From positions 1,476,685 to 1,540,684 of the forward strand of contig CP073218.1 in the NCBI GenBank assembly GCA_020342235.1: DNA of 64,000 bases. The letters run 5' to 3'. Positions 23,104-32,720 of this stretch are shown here, piece by piece. The position numbers and the translations under genes were made by a program. The notes under the pieces are model-generated. The model saw only the letters and a list, made by a program, of their open reading frames with translations. It had not been told where the DNA came from and did not search any database. This DNA is from Saccharomycopsis phalli. Taxonomy: Eukaryota; Ascomycota; Saccharomycetes; Ascoideales; Saccharomycopsidaceae. Numbering within the stretch: the stretch's first letter is position 1; each line of letters opens with the position of its first letter.

Positions 23104-23754
23104 ATGACATGTCAGTTTGCCAAAATGTATATACCTGCGAAATATGACTCGGATAATTGGGATGAACAAGCCGAAATAATCAAGCAGTACCCTTTAGCCA
23201 CCGTGGTAACGGTCTTTGACGGTAAAATCACTGCAAACCATGTTCCTTTTTTCTTGTACACTGATTCGGGCAAGAAGTATTTACACGCGCACATCTCCAA
23301 GAGAAACCCGCAAATGAGCCAGCTAGACGGAAATGATAACGTCTTGGTGATCTTTGAGTCACACGATAGTTATATTTCCCCCTCATACTATCCTGGGAAG
23401 AAAGAGACTCACAAGTATGTTCCTACTTGGGATTTTGCCGCGGTTCATGTCACCGGAAAGGCCAAACTTCACGACAATGCGGCTTGGATCAGGCGGCAAT
23501 TGGACAATTTCACTGGCCAGAACGAGGAGAAGAGAGCTGAATCGTGGAAAGTAAGCGATGCCCCCGAAAATTACGTGAATTTGAAAATGAGGGCTATCAT
23601 AGGAGTGGAGATTGAGATTGTATCCAGCGAGGCGAAGTTTAAGTTTGAGCAAGATATGAAGAAGCCTGACGTACAAGGGACAGTGGTAGGATTGGATACT
23701 GATGGGAAACATGAGGTCGCCAATCTTGTAAAGAAGGCTAATGGAATCTTATAG
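23104..23754 (+). CDS. PaiB-like FMN-binding protein
   Basis: A 216-residue single-domain protein. MYIPAKY at residues 8-14, the GKITANHVPFFL strand, the HISKRNPQ and SYISPSYYP motifs, and VPTWDFAAVHVTG in the middle match the FMN-binding split-barrel family named after Bacillus PaiB. In bacteria PaiB is described as a negative transcriptional regulator; fungal homologues are known but their function is unclear. The yeast protein could bind FMN and act as an enzyme or sensor. The second Met (residue 8) aligns with the usual bacterial start and may be the true start. The gene contains no CTG codon. Bacterial origin by transfer is possible but not shown. Confidence 0.8.
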   Translation: MTCQFAKMYIPAKYDSDNWDEQAEIIKQYPLATVVTVFDGKITANHVPFFLYTDSGKKYLHAHISKRNPQMSQLDGNDNVLVIFESHDSYISPSYYPGKKETHKYVPTWDFAAVHVTGKAKLHDNAAWIRRQLDNFTGQNEEKRAESWKVSDAPENYVNLKMRAIIGVEIEIVSSEAKFKFEQDMKKPDVQGTVVGLDTDGKHEVANLVKKANGIL

Positions 23755-24341
23755 TTGACAAGCTTAGAAAATGTATTTGGTCATGGCTAGTACAACCTTA
23801 AATATTTCAATTTAAATTCTACAATAGAAATAAAATGATCATTGATTTGGTCCTGCTTTATGATATTGATGACTATTAGCCAACGGTATTCAAGGGTCTT
23901 GATTAGAAATTTCCACGCTTTAAACGTCCAAATAAAGTCAAATAGACATAAAGATCAATGTACTGGATAGCACAAAGTATAACTACAATTCTGGTATGCC
24001 ATTTTCGGTAATACGGCCGTTGATAGAATTGGTAATAGCCCACGAAACATTGGCTGGAATGTACCCGTGCAGATGGTACATTTGACGTAGTGTATATACA
24101 TCAAAAATGTGGGGTAGGGTCGTCACATGACAAACCGTAATCATTTATTTACCTTTCCACAAACCAGACACCACAACAGTGGACTATATTCCAATCATCA
24201 AATTCGTCGGACACTTTGACTTATTCCGTGGAACAAATACTCTATCAGACATTTATCAGGCGCGCTGCTAATCTTTTGCCCCTGCATAAGATAAGAAATT
24301 CTATTTAAGTCGCTGATTTCCTCGGAAGATAAGCCATTGGG
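23755..24341. other. Intergenic region between the PaiB-like and amidase genes
   Basis: An AT-rich stretch of 587 bp with no gene, repeat or RNA that I can recognise. It probably contains the terminator of the upstream gene and the amidase promoter. Confidence 0.4.
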
Positions 24342-26021
24342 ATGTCGTTGGAAAAAAGTTATAAATATGACTGGACAAAAATTGAGGACCCCGAAAGGTT
24401 TAAGCAAGAATGGTTACCTAAAGTATTAAAGTACCGTGAGACTTTAGACGCGAATACTTATCAGGAGTACAAGATTGCCGAGTCCAAGCTTCCAGAAAAC
24501 TTGGACAAGCCTTTCAATGCAATCAAGTATTTCTATTCAGAGAAGTTCCTAACTGGATCTGAAATGAAAATCACCGAATTAAGCGCTGTTGAATTGATTG
24601 CTGAGCTCCAAGCGGGAAAACTCAGTGCCGTTGAAACCCTAAAGGCATTTGGAAAACGCGCAGTTATTGCACAGCAGTTTACCAACTTGGCTGTGGATAT
24701 TTTCATTGGCGAAGCGTTGCAACGGGCACAAGAATTAGACGACTACTTCCAGAAACATGGAAAGACAGTTGGTCCGCTTCATGGGTTGCCTATCTCGCTC
24801 AAAGCCCAGTTTGACTACAAAGGAAGGGTCACACACGGTGGATACGTCTGCTTTGTTGAAAACATATCTTCTTCAAACTGTGTCAGTGTGACTATTCTTG
24901 AAAAATTGGGTGCGGTGTTCTACATTCGAACCAATGTTCCCCAAACATTGATGCAGTTAGACTCAGATAACAACATTGTAGGACGTACAAGGAATCCATA
25001 CAACTTGTCTTTGTCCTCTGGAGGATCGTCAGCTGGAGAAGGAGCTGTAGTTGCATTTCGTGGATCTCCAATCGGGATAGGAACCGATATCGGAGGGTCA
25101 ATACGTAGTCCTGCTGCATTTAGTGGATGCTATGGCTTGCGGCCAACAAGTCGTCGCATTTCTCTGCTCGGAAGTGTTTCTGCTGGTGCTGGACAGGAAA
25201 CCATCCCCGGAGTTTCAGGACCATTGGCAAATACTGTGGATGACATTGAGCTTTTCATGAGACTGTATATTAATGATGGGGAGCCGTGGAACTTGGACGC
25301 ATGGTCTTTAAGAATCCCGTGGCGTGATGTTCCTGTTCCATCCCCAAAAAGTGTCACTATTGCCGTCATGTGGGACAATACTATAGTGAGACCCAGTCCA
25401 GCAATTGAGCGGGGCTTGAGATATGTGGTGGAAAAATTGAAAGCTGTGGGGATTAATATCATTGATTTCGCTCCAATAAAAGCACAATTGGCGCATGAAA
25501 CTGCAAATGAAGCATACACTTGTGACGGCAACTACATGCTGTCAAAGTTGCTCAGCAAGTCTGGAGAACCGGTTACGAAACTCACACGATGGTCATTGAA
25601 CTTTGGTGATGGAAAAGATCGGTCTGCTGCGGAAAACAGACGGATAAATGATGTCAGAGACTCGTTGAGAAACGAGTATAATTCATGGATGGTCAACAAC
25701 AAGGTGGACTTTATCCTTGGGCCGTGCTACAATAATGTGGCGCCAAAACCGTACGAAGTATTTAACTGGTCATACACCTCTCTTTATAACTTGTTGGACT
25801 TTCCAACTTTGGTGTTCCAAACTGGGTTGGCTTTGGACCCTGAAATTGACCAACTTCCATCTGACTTTGCTCCAAGAAACCCGTTGGAAAGTCTTGAGTA
25901 TCAAGACTATAATGCCAATGATTTCAAGGGTGCTCCAATCGGACTTCAATTAGCTGGGAGAAGATACTTTGATGAAGAAGTGGTTGCTGCTGGAAAATTG
26001 ATTTCTCTGTTGTTAGAATAG
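24342..26021 (+). CDS. AMD2-like: Amidase-signature family hydrolase (acetamidase/Amd2 type)
   Basis: A 559-residue amidase, full length for the fungal acetamidase group. The Ser-cisSer-Lys triad is visible: K154 (LPISLKAQ), S229 in SSGGSSAGEGA, and nucleophile S253 in GTDIGGSIRSPA, with the 24-residue spacing seen in FAAH. It hydrolyses an amide to a carboxylate and ammonia; the substrate cannot be told from sequence. No signal peptide is apparent, so it is likely cytosolic. It is the last ordinary host gene before the transposon block; a long-TIR element starts about 85 bp after its stop. Confidence 0.93.
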   Translation: MSLEKSYKYDWTKIEDPERFKQEWLPKVLKYRETLDANTYQEYKIAESKLPENLDKPFNAIKYFYSEKFLTGSEMKITELSAVELIAELQAGKLSAVETLKAFGKRAVIAQQFTNLAVDIFIGEALQRAQELDDYFQKHGKTVGPLHGLPISLKAQFDYKGRVTHGGYVCFVENISSSNCVSVTILEKLGAVFYIRTNVPQTLMQLDSDNNIVGRTRNPYNLSLSSGGSSAGEGAVVAFRGSPIGIGTDIGGSIRSPAAFSGCYGLRPTSRRISLLGSVSAGAGQETIPGVSGPLANTVDDIELFMRLYINDGEPWNLDAWSLRIPWRDVPVPSPKSVTIAVMWDNTIVRPSPAIERGLRYVVEKLKAVGINIIDFAPIKAQLAHETANEAYTCDGNYMLSKLLSKSGEPVTKLTRWSLNFGDGKDRSAAENRRINDVRDSLRNEYNSWMVNNKVDFILGPCYNNVAPKPYEVFNWSYTSLYNLLDFPTLVFQTGLALDPEIDQLPSDFAPRNPLESLEYQDYNANDFKGAPIGLQLAGRRYFDEEVVAAGKLISLLLE

Positions 26022-26105
26022 GGATTAATTAAGGAATAAAGGTGACTACTATGTAGAAACTGGATGACGTGCCGTTGGCTAAAGAAACTTTCTTCTTCTG
26101 ATCTA

Positions 26106-26813
26106 ATACTGTCGGAGTTTATAGCTTTAGACTTATTAGCCATAGTATTATGATGAACTATAAACTACTTAATTATTTGTTTTGTTCCTTTAGGATATGG
26201 ATAACCGGATTGGGCTCTGCTAGATATAAGGTCTAGCTTGAATTGTTCAAATTGTTGTGTTTTCTATAATGAGGAAGTCCTCCTTATATAGACGTTCGGA
26301 GGTTCTCCGAGGGATTAATCCTTCAATATAATTGAGAGTAATTCTATTGGTGGACCACATCCACCGTCTAATCAAGGGTGGAGGTTGGTGAGACATCACC
26401 AACGCCAACCTCGCATTAGTGAACTATTCTGCAGTGGTTGTGAACCACGACAGTAATACCTGTACCACCTATCACAAGGAAGCATGTCATGGTTAACTAA
26501 CCACTCCAGAACAGGTCCAGTATTCAAAGAGTCCGGAGTAGCTTCCCAGATTCAGCCACAGAATACAGTAGCGCGTACGCTGATCAGTGATAACCACCAT
26601 CTGATTAGTGGAGAACAACTTCTTAGGAAGATCGGCGCTCTCTATTGGAAGGCCGACCGTTCGCTGCAATCATAACGATCATAAGACTAATTCAGCTGGA
26701 TATCTTTATCTAGCAAAACCCAATCCTAAAAGAACAAAACAAATAATTAAGTAGTTTATAGTTTACTGTAATACTATGTCTAATCAGGATAGACTTATAA
26801 ACTACGACAGTAT
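26106..26813. mobile_element. Non-coding element with long terminal inverted repeats (MITE/foldback-like)
   Basis: The ends start TACTGTCG and finish CGACAGTA, and the two flanks are imperfect inverted repeats of about 120 bp (26106-26230 and 26700-26813). A core of about 32 bp (AACTATAAACTACTTAATTA and on) is identical on both sides. The interior has no coding capacity but holds several short hairpins. A TA target duplication is possible but cannot be proved from one copy. It may be a MITE mobilised by a Tc1/mariner-like transposase elsewhere. Positions 26231-26452 recur inside an LTR at 55105-55327. Confidence 0.7.
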
Positions 26814-26888
26814 CAATGCAGACCGGAGGCACTGTAATTAAAACAGTTTAGGTGTAGCCTACTAAGGCTACTTAGTTAAGTAAAAAAG

Positions 26889-26961
26889 TGGACGAGATAG
26901 GAATCGAACCAATGACCTCTCCCTTGCAAGGGGAGCGCGCTACCAACTACGCCACACGCCC
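26889..26961 (-). tRNA. tRNA-Ala (TGC)
   Basis: Minus-strand cloverleaf starting GGGCGTGTGGCGTAGT, with anticodon loop CTTGCAA (anticodon TGC) closed by CTCCC/GGGAG. T-arm and acceptor each contain one mismatch (T-T). A TTTTTT terminator follows directly (26882-26887). There is no intron. The mismatches may mean a weakly functional copy. Confidence 0.85.
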
Positions 26962-27211
26962 TAATTTACGAGATTTTAAAATTAGAGATATCTATGATGT
27001 CCGAATTTACCAACAATATAACAGAATTTATTCAACGCTTCTGCTATAACACTTATATCGAGTTAATCAATAAGATAATAAGAGTAACTACAAATATAAG
27101 TTGTAAATAGTTCTAAAGTGAACTTAAGATATCCCATTACTAGCAACTTAAACAGCTATTTATACTTTTCCTAAGAATGGATTTGTACTTGTGTAATATG
27201 TGGGACACTCC

Positions 27212-27525
27212 TGACGTACATACTACGTATGTGCCGAATAATCCTGATTGATCAGAGAGCAACCATAACAAATAACTAGGATGCAAGATGAGGGGAAGAA
27301 CAATAGGAACAATAAGCAATCAACAATTAGTATTTAAGGGACAGGAGGTCCACTAAATCAGGGAGCAAATTTTTATATATTATTATACATATATTACGGC
27401 TGTAATTCGTGCATTGTGACCGACACAACACTGTTACCCACTGATACTTTTGCCAACAAACCACCAACAACCCACCAACAACCCACCAACAACCTAAAGT
27501 GGCCCCGTAAATTCGAGGTCCGTCA
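27212..27525 (+). mobile_element. Solo LTR, copia family 'C' (314 bp)
   Basis: Runs from TGACGTACATAC to GGTCCGTCA and is flanked by the perfect 5-bp duplication ACTCC (27207-27211 and 27526-27530). The uninterrupted target is present at 42919-42923 in the other K copy, which proves the insertion. It is near-identical to the LTRs of the copia element at 43123-49561. Confidence 0.93.
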
Positions 27526-27568
27526 ACTCCGAACACAATCACAATAGTACTAAGGAACACAATCACTG

Positions 27569-27901
27569 ACGTACATTAGTGAAATGTACTTATCCTATCA
27601 GAGTTCTTGGTCTCGTAACCACGATTATTGATGATGTGGTTACAACCGGATGGAGCAGTATTACCCTACCTATAATACCTTATAAAAGGGCTTTACTGCC
27701 TCCAAGTAATTTAGTTCAGAATTTTATATACACAATGTATATTACGGTATCGATTGGAACAATGTATAATTGTTGTAGTAGCTACTGATAGTTCTGTGCT
27801 CCGAACCTACAATATTATTTATTTAATATTGTGGGCCGTATTTACGTATTAAGTTTTTCCTTATGATTGATTACAGTCTAAGGTTTTTTGTTAGTACATC
27901 A
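27569..27901 (+). mobile_element. Solo LTR, family 'F' (333 bp)
   Basis: TGACGTACATTAG to TAGTACATCA, flanked by ATCAC on both sides (27564-27568, 27902-27906). The empty site is seen in the other K copy (at about 42879-42888). It contains a CCTTATAAAAGGG promoter-like box. A second, 5'-truncated copy is at 56131-56399. Confidence 0.9.
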
Positions 27902-28015
27902 ATCACAACATTATCACAGGGTACAATCACGTGAAGAGTAGTCTTGACCTTTTCTCGTTACAAACAAAAAATGTGTACGGGACATGGTAAAGCTTACCTT
28001 CCACGTGATGGATGT

Positions 28016-28387
28016 TGACGTACTTAGTGTTGTCTCTTCTCTGATGGGGACCTTGTGACGTCATACGAAGTATGATACAAGAATATTGTCACGTGATAAG
28101 TGGAATGAGCAGCATGGGAAGCATGGACGTCGATCTATGGTGATGTGCAGTATGACTCCGCCACAACACAGGGGACACGTATATGTGAGAGATGCAGGTA
28201 TAAAAGATAGTAGTTTAGACCTGAAGATCTTTAGTTCAAAATAAATATAGTATACATTTGTAAGATAGCCCGGCACTATCAATAATACCTCGTATCTTAC
28301 TGAGCTCACTACTACTATTACTTATTATTTATTTATTACTACTAGTGCAAGGTCCCCATCAGAGAAGAGACAACACTAAGTACGTCA
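28016..28387 (+). mobile_element. 5' LTR 'J' (372 bp) with 40-bp perfect inverted ends
   Basis: Starts TGACGTACTTAGTGTTG and ends with its exact reverse complement: 28016-28055 and 28348-28387 are perfect 40-bp inverted repeats. It is followed at once by a primer-binding site and a gag frame, so it is the 5' LTR of a plus-strand copia-type element. Confidence 0.85.
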
Positions 28388-28401
28388 GATTAGAAGTCAG
28401 A
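28388..28401 (+). promoter_or_regulatory. Primer-binding site for a tRNA-Arg(UCU) half molecule
   Basis: GATTAGAAGTCAGA directly follows the LTR and is the exact complement of the anticodon arm of yeast tRNA-Arg(UCU) (TCTGACTTCTAATC). The same 14 bases follow the 5' LTR of the copia element at 43123-49561. Priming of this kind, from an internally cleaved tRNA, is known for some yeast copia elements. Confidence 0.8.
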
Positions 28402-28426
28402 AATAATTAAAAAACTATTTAACAGG

Positions 28427-29333
28427 ATGTCATCATCGGAAGACAAACAAATGAAAGGGAATTCCGAAGTCGATGACTTGAAGAAATTAATTGAAAACTT
28501 GCGTTTAGATGCTAAGCAACGTAAAAAAGAATATGAAGAAAGAGAAACAATGTTCAACAACATCTTGATGAGAATGGAAATGTCAAAAGCGGTAGCAGAA
28601 CCTGCATCGACAATTGACGAAAATAAGAAAAACGCGAGAAAAGAAGCTGAAGAAATTTGCAGACCATACAATGAAGAATGGAAAAGCCTACCTACTATCG
28701 ATGATTTCAGGGGAAGAAACAAGTGGAGACATGCAATTGAGGAATTATGTGGTGAATCAATTTTTGGGGAACATATCAAGGAATTTTTGGAGGGCAAAAC
28801 ACCAGAAAAAGCAGGAAAAGCCGCCCACGAAGGAAATGCAAGAGATGCCTGGTGGGAGACGATCAACAGGCAAATCACCCGAAATGTGCAAGTCCGAGCT
28901 GGAAAACTGATGCGACTTGATCAAATCTACCAGGAATTGCAATACGAGAGAAAATTTGATCTTGAAAGAGAATTTGAAAGGTATGTGGAAATTTTTGAAG
29001 AAGCGAGAAAGAAACGAGAGACAGCCGGGAACTTCCTTTTAGCGCGGGATATAGCAATATTATACCAGCGTGATTGTGATACAGTATATCAGGCTCTCAA
29101 CAACACTCCCGCTGATGAATACATAACACTATTGGACGCAGTACGAAGATCACACAACAACCGAAAAATTGCGGGGAAAGAAATTCTGGATATCATTATG
29201 GAAGGAGGTTGCGTGGCCAAAGCTGATATCATAAGTAGGGTCAGAAATAATCCGTCATTTAACTTGTGGAACCCATTACAATTTGGAAAAAGATATGACA
29301 ACAAACCAACGAAGCACGAGGTATACGCGAATC
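28427..29333 (+). pseudogene. Copia-type Gag fragment, cut off by an LTR
   Basis: About 302 codons from an ATG 25 bp after the primer-binding site. The protein has an N-terminal coiled-coil-like part and a capsid part containing GNARDAWWETINRQI, which matches GEARDAWWDIINYEI in the Gag of the element at 46339-49197. The frame is interrupted at 29333 by an LTR, so protease, integrase and RT are missing. It may still make a truncated Gag; whether it is expressed is unknown. Confidence 0.8.
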
Positions 29334-29637
29334 TGACGTAATCTAGCAGATCCTTATGGCTTCCATATCTTACTATTGTAGATATTCTTATTCTTGTTAC
29401 TATACTAGCTATTTCCTGTCCTATTTATATTCTTTCTGAGATGCCTTCAGTTATCTTTATCTCATGACATCATTATTAGTATGACCTCATATTATTATCA
29501 GTTCACTATTAGTATGACCTGATAACTTTATTAGATTGCTAATACTATGACCTCATACTCTTAATATACCATAAACAGTATGATATCATGGTACTGAAGG
29601 ATTGCTATTTCTCAATACCAGCTTATTTATCATGCAT
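29334..29637 (-). mobile_element. Truncated LTR (A/B family), joined to a LINE fragment
   Basis: Starts TGACGTAATCTAGC like the other A-family LTRs and stops abruptly at CATGCAT, where LINE sequence begins. It lacks about 110 bp of the LTR, so no right-hand duplication can be read. Confidence 0.85.
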
Positions 29638-30355
29638 CAACCAAAGAGTGGCAAGAAATGGTCACCTCAACCAGTGAATCACTCCCAAACCACTATAGGA
29701 ATGCGCGCAAGATCAGCACCAGTCTGTTCAAAGTGCACCGAGACAAAACCAAGCTCCTCCTCACGGAAGCGCTTGCAGGCCCCAAGGCAATCCTCAGTTT
29801 GGCATCACAACTACTCAGCGGAAAGAGCCTCACAGACGGATCGTTGCTCAAATTATTTGGCAATGATGACCCAAAGTGTAAACGATGTGGGATTCACTCC
29901 CCCTCCATCATACATGACCTACGATGTCCAGAGCTCCTAGAAGCTCGAATTCTATCGCGCATTGATGACATACTAGATTCCACTCATGGCATACGCAATA
30001 CGCTTGGCAAAGTGTTTGCCGACTAAAAATCAGTCCACAAACTCCTAGAGTTCTACCAGAACGTGTTGGAACATGATTCCTCCAACACATGATGAGATTC
30101 AGCGGTCACATTCGACAACAAGAGTGACCAGGCTTCTTACACAATCCATACAAGCACCAAGCACCAACAATATAACTGCCTCCATTGAAGTTTTTAATCC
30201 CAGGCAACCGCATGAGGGTTGACAAAGGGTGTTTTTCAACAGAAACACTGCCTCGGGATGTTCCTGAGTGAAAATATATTCGTCGAACAACCATGTATCC
30301 GGTGATAATATACAGCTAAATACAAAATTAAGTATTATTATCATCATTATCTCAA
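29638..30355 (+). pseudogene. LINE 3' fragment (ORF2 C-terminus and 3' end)
   Basis: Encodes the last part of the LINE ORF2 protein, including CKRCGIHSPSIIHDLRC, a C-terminal CCHC-type knuckle (CX2CX8HX4C). A nonsense change (GAC TAA where the longer copy has GAT CAA) truncates it. The fragment ends in an ATTATTATCATC-type tail near 30355, comparable to the TAA-repeat tail of the long LINE copy at 56733. It is 5'-truncated, as is common for LINEs. Confidence 0.85.
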
Positions 30356-30781
30356 CGGGCACCTGATTTTACCCTGTTCTCAGCTCCTCACGTGTGTATA
30401 ACTAAGCGCATATACTTACCTGTACCTTAATTATAACAATTTTTTGACAGTCGTTACAGTTGATCGTACTAGCATGAAACCTGATAGTGCCTATCACGGC
30501 TACTACCTGTTCTTTCATCGTATGGCTGTAGTAATGTCAAACAGTGTCAAACGAGACGGACCTAAGTTGAGCCATAAATTAAATTCAAATAGTACTGTAG
30601 AAGATGACACAAGTTAAAACATTAGCACCGATCACGTGATCAAAGAGAGATTTAATCTTCACTATCGGTAAATTATAGTGAAAGTTATAAGACATTCTTG
30701 AATTAGGATCATGGTTTGTGTATCATAACTAGAAGAAAGTGATCATAATCAGTCGATAATTATAATACGTTAGAGTTTTAA
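30356..30781. other. Unassigned AT-rich sequence, possible decayed gypsy LTR
   Basis: No gene. It contains CTCACGTGTG (about 30392) and the palindrome GATCACGTGATC (about 30634). It lies directly before a Ty3/gypsy-like gag remnant, so it may include the old 5' LTR and leader, but I cannot define LTR ends. Confidence 0.35.
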
Positions 30782-31609
30782 TTGGAGTTGGGACAAATCA
30801 CGAATCACAACATATATTATTTGATAGCACCACAAAGTGGAGGAAAGATCACCTCTGAAGAATCAATCGCAAGTTTGTACGAGCAAGTTTCAGCTTATGA
30901 TGGGTCTTCTGACATTTTTTGGATTTTGGAATGGGTCAATTCATGTCAGATGTTCCTTCCTAAAATTCTAGAATCCAGAAGGGATAAGCTTGGTATGATT
31001 AAAATTCTTAAGCTTGAAGGAAATAGGGCTCAATACTGGTTTGGAAAGTTCAAGGAATCAGCGGATCTGAACAAAAACAGTGCTGCATTGGAAGATATGA
31101 TAATTCACTTTAAGAAACATTTTCTTCTCGGTGATTACCAATACCAGCTAAGAGAAGCTCTTCGTACACTTCAACAGACAGGGCTGATCAAGGAGTACAA
31201 TCTGAAATTGAATCAAATTGTATCCTATTTGATGAATTATGATAAAGAGCAAGCTTTAGTTAGTTATGTGCAAGATTTAAACTGAACAGTCTATTTGCAC
31301 ATCATTCGGCTTTTCCCAAGAAATTTCAAGGAAGTTCAGTTAATTACCGAGAGATATGATACTACGTTAGAAGGATTAAGGGCCGAATATTCTCTTAATC
31401 CTAAAAGAGGAGCAATCCCAGGATCTAGATTGGGCACCTGGAACGGACCAGCAAAGGGAACTCAGTTAAAGACCATTCGACAGAAAAGAAAATTGTCAAC
31501 AAAGAAAAAACGCACAGGACACCTTAGTATGAAGCCTGATCATTTACAAAGGGACTGTATCAATTACTTGAAGACTAAAGTCGTCATCGTAAGTAGTCTA
31601 GTGAAATAA
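30782..31609 (+). pseudogene. Ty3/gypsy-like Gag remnant, frameshifted
   Basis: Two frames (30782-31285 and 31295-31609) together resemble a retrotransposon Gag. The segment MIIHFKKHFLLGDYQY followed by LREALRTLQQTGLIKEYN is the typical capsid motif of Ty3-type Gag, and a basic tail ends in a broken zinc-knuckle-like DHLQRDCINYL. There is no ATG at the start, and a stop with frame change breaks it in the middle. The copia element at 31793 is inserted downstream. Confidence 0.6.
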
Positions 31610-31792
31610 GATGGACGATGCATGGTATATAAATACAAGGCTCAAAAAAAACCAGTGATACACGATAACCAAAAGCTTGGCTGAAAAAGTTGAAATTGGT
31701 TTGTAATTCCTTACAACGTCGACGTGAGTCAAGACCAATTGTCATTGGAGCACCCAAAAACTGACCGTGAGACAGAAAGATAGATTATAATA

Positions 31793-32119
31793 TGTCGATG
31801 TCTATATCCTCGTCCATTGAGTGTGACATCGTTACAAACTTATACTCAGATATTTAGTTAATTATAGATGAGTTTTTGTTCCTTTATAAGTGAATAATCG
31901 GAACGGTAGTGATGATTGGATTGATTTAGTTGTTTTCTTGAACTACGGAAATATCCTCTCTTTGTATCAGATAATATTCCCTTATAAGATCCTATTGTTA
32001 TGAGTTTCACTGGTTATTACAACAGCATAATCGCTTAGTTGTCTTACTCAGTGAGTACATTACAACGTAGAATTGCTTCTCCGTTATAGGTGTCTTACTT
32101 GTGGTTCTCAACCTCAACA
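31793..32119 (-). repeat. 3' LTR of copia element G
   Basis: TGTCGATGTCTATATCC to CCTCAACA, 327 bp, almost identical to the 5' copy. One visible difference is TCTATATCC against TCAATATCC near the left end. Sequence to its right holds the purine tract. Confidence 0.93.
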
Positions 32120-32720
32120 TACCGCCTTCTCTCTTAAAAGAATTCTTTTGGCCTAAAGGATTCTTTTAGTTCGAAGTTTATCCAATGACGCAAATTATTC
32201 CACGGGAAGGAACTCTCCAAAGAGACTTTCCATAGCCATTGTGTCGTCCAATAAACTATGGTTCGAATGGGACTCATGATTGTTTCCACCAGTGGTGGTT
32301 TATCATAACCCACTAAAGGACCCGTGTTGTGCTCACCGAGTCTAAGCGTTCTTGTCTAGATCAAGACTCTTTCTTATCGTTTCAGTGGCTTGGATGATCA
32401 TCAAGTACCAGTTCTCGAATTAGTTTCATCCTTATGAGTATACGTATTTTGATTCCACTCTAAACCGCACAAACTTGGTACTTGTAAAGAGGTACAGAAC
32501 GTCATGGTGTGGGTAGATAGCAAATTGAACACCCACTATCATTAATCCCTCCTATGGTCAGATCATTAATCCACTAGCTATCACATACAAGACATGACTA
32601 CTCAGTTTCAATGATCAGAATCAGTATCTCATTTCCTATATTGTCAAGTCGTCACTTGCTCTAGTAGTCCTATGCCTACCATTCACCAGTTTATAGTGTT
32701 GTTTCACTCTTTCAGTTTTG
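32120..32720. other. Non-coding 3' region of copia element G
   Basis: About 600 bp between the pol stop and the 3' LTR. No frame of note. The minus-strand purine tract is at its left end (about 32120-32140). Confidence 0.6.

Larger units (their letters stand above)
27009..27963 (-). repeat. Old LTR-like repeat 'K' (copy 1), split by two solo LTRs
   Basis: The pieces 27009-27211, 27531-27568 and 27902-27963 together are the reverse complement of 42511-43122 (minus its own insertion). The sequence has a TATAAATAG box and begins TGTAACGAGAAAAGG when read on the minus strand, so it may be an old solo LTR, but I could not fix its ends. It starts 48 bp upstream of tRNA-Ala. Confidence 0.6.

Noticed and set aside
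28016-28387. Interpreting LTR J as a MITE because of its inverted ends
   Set aside because: It is directly followed by a retrotransposon primer site and a gag frame, so it functions as a 5' LTR.
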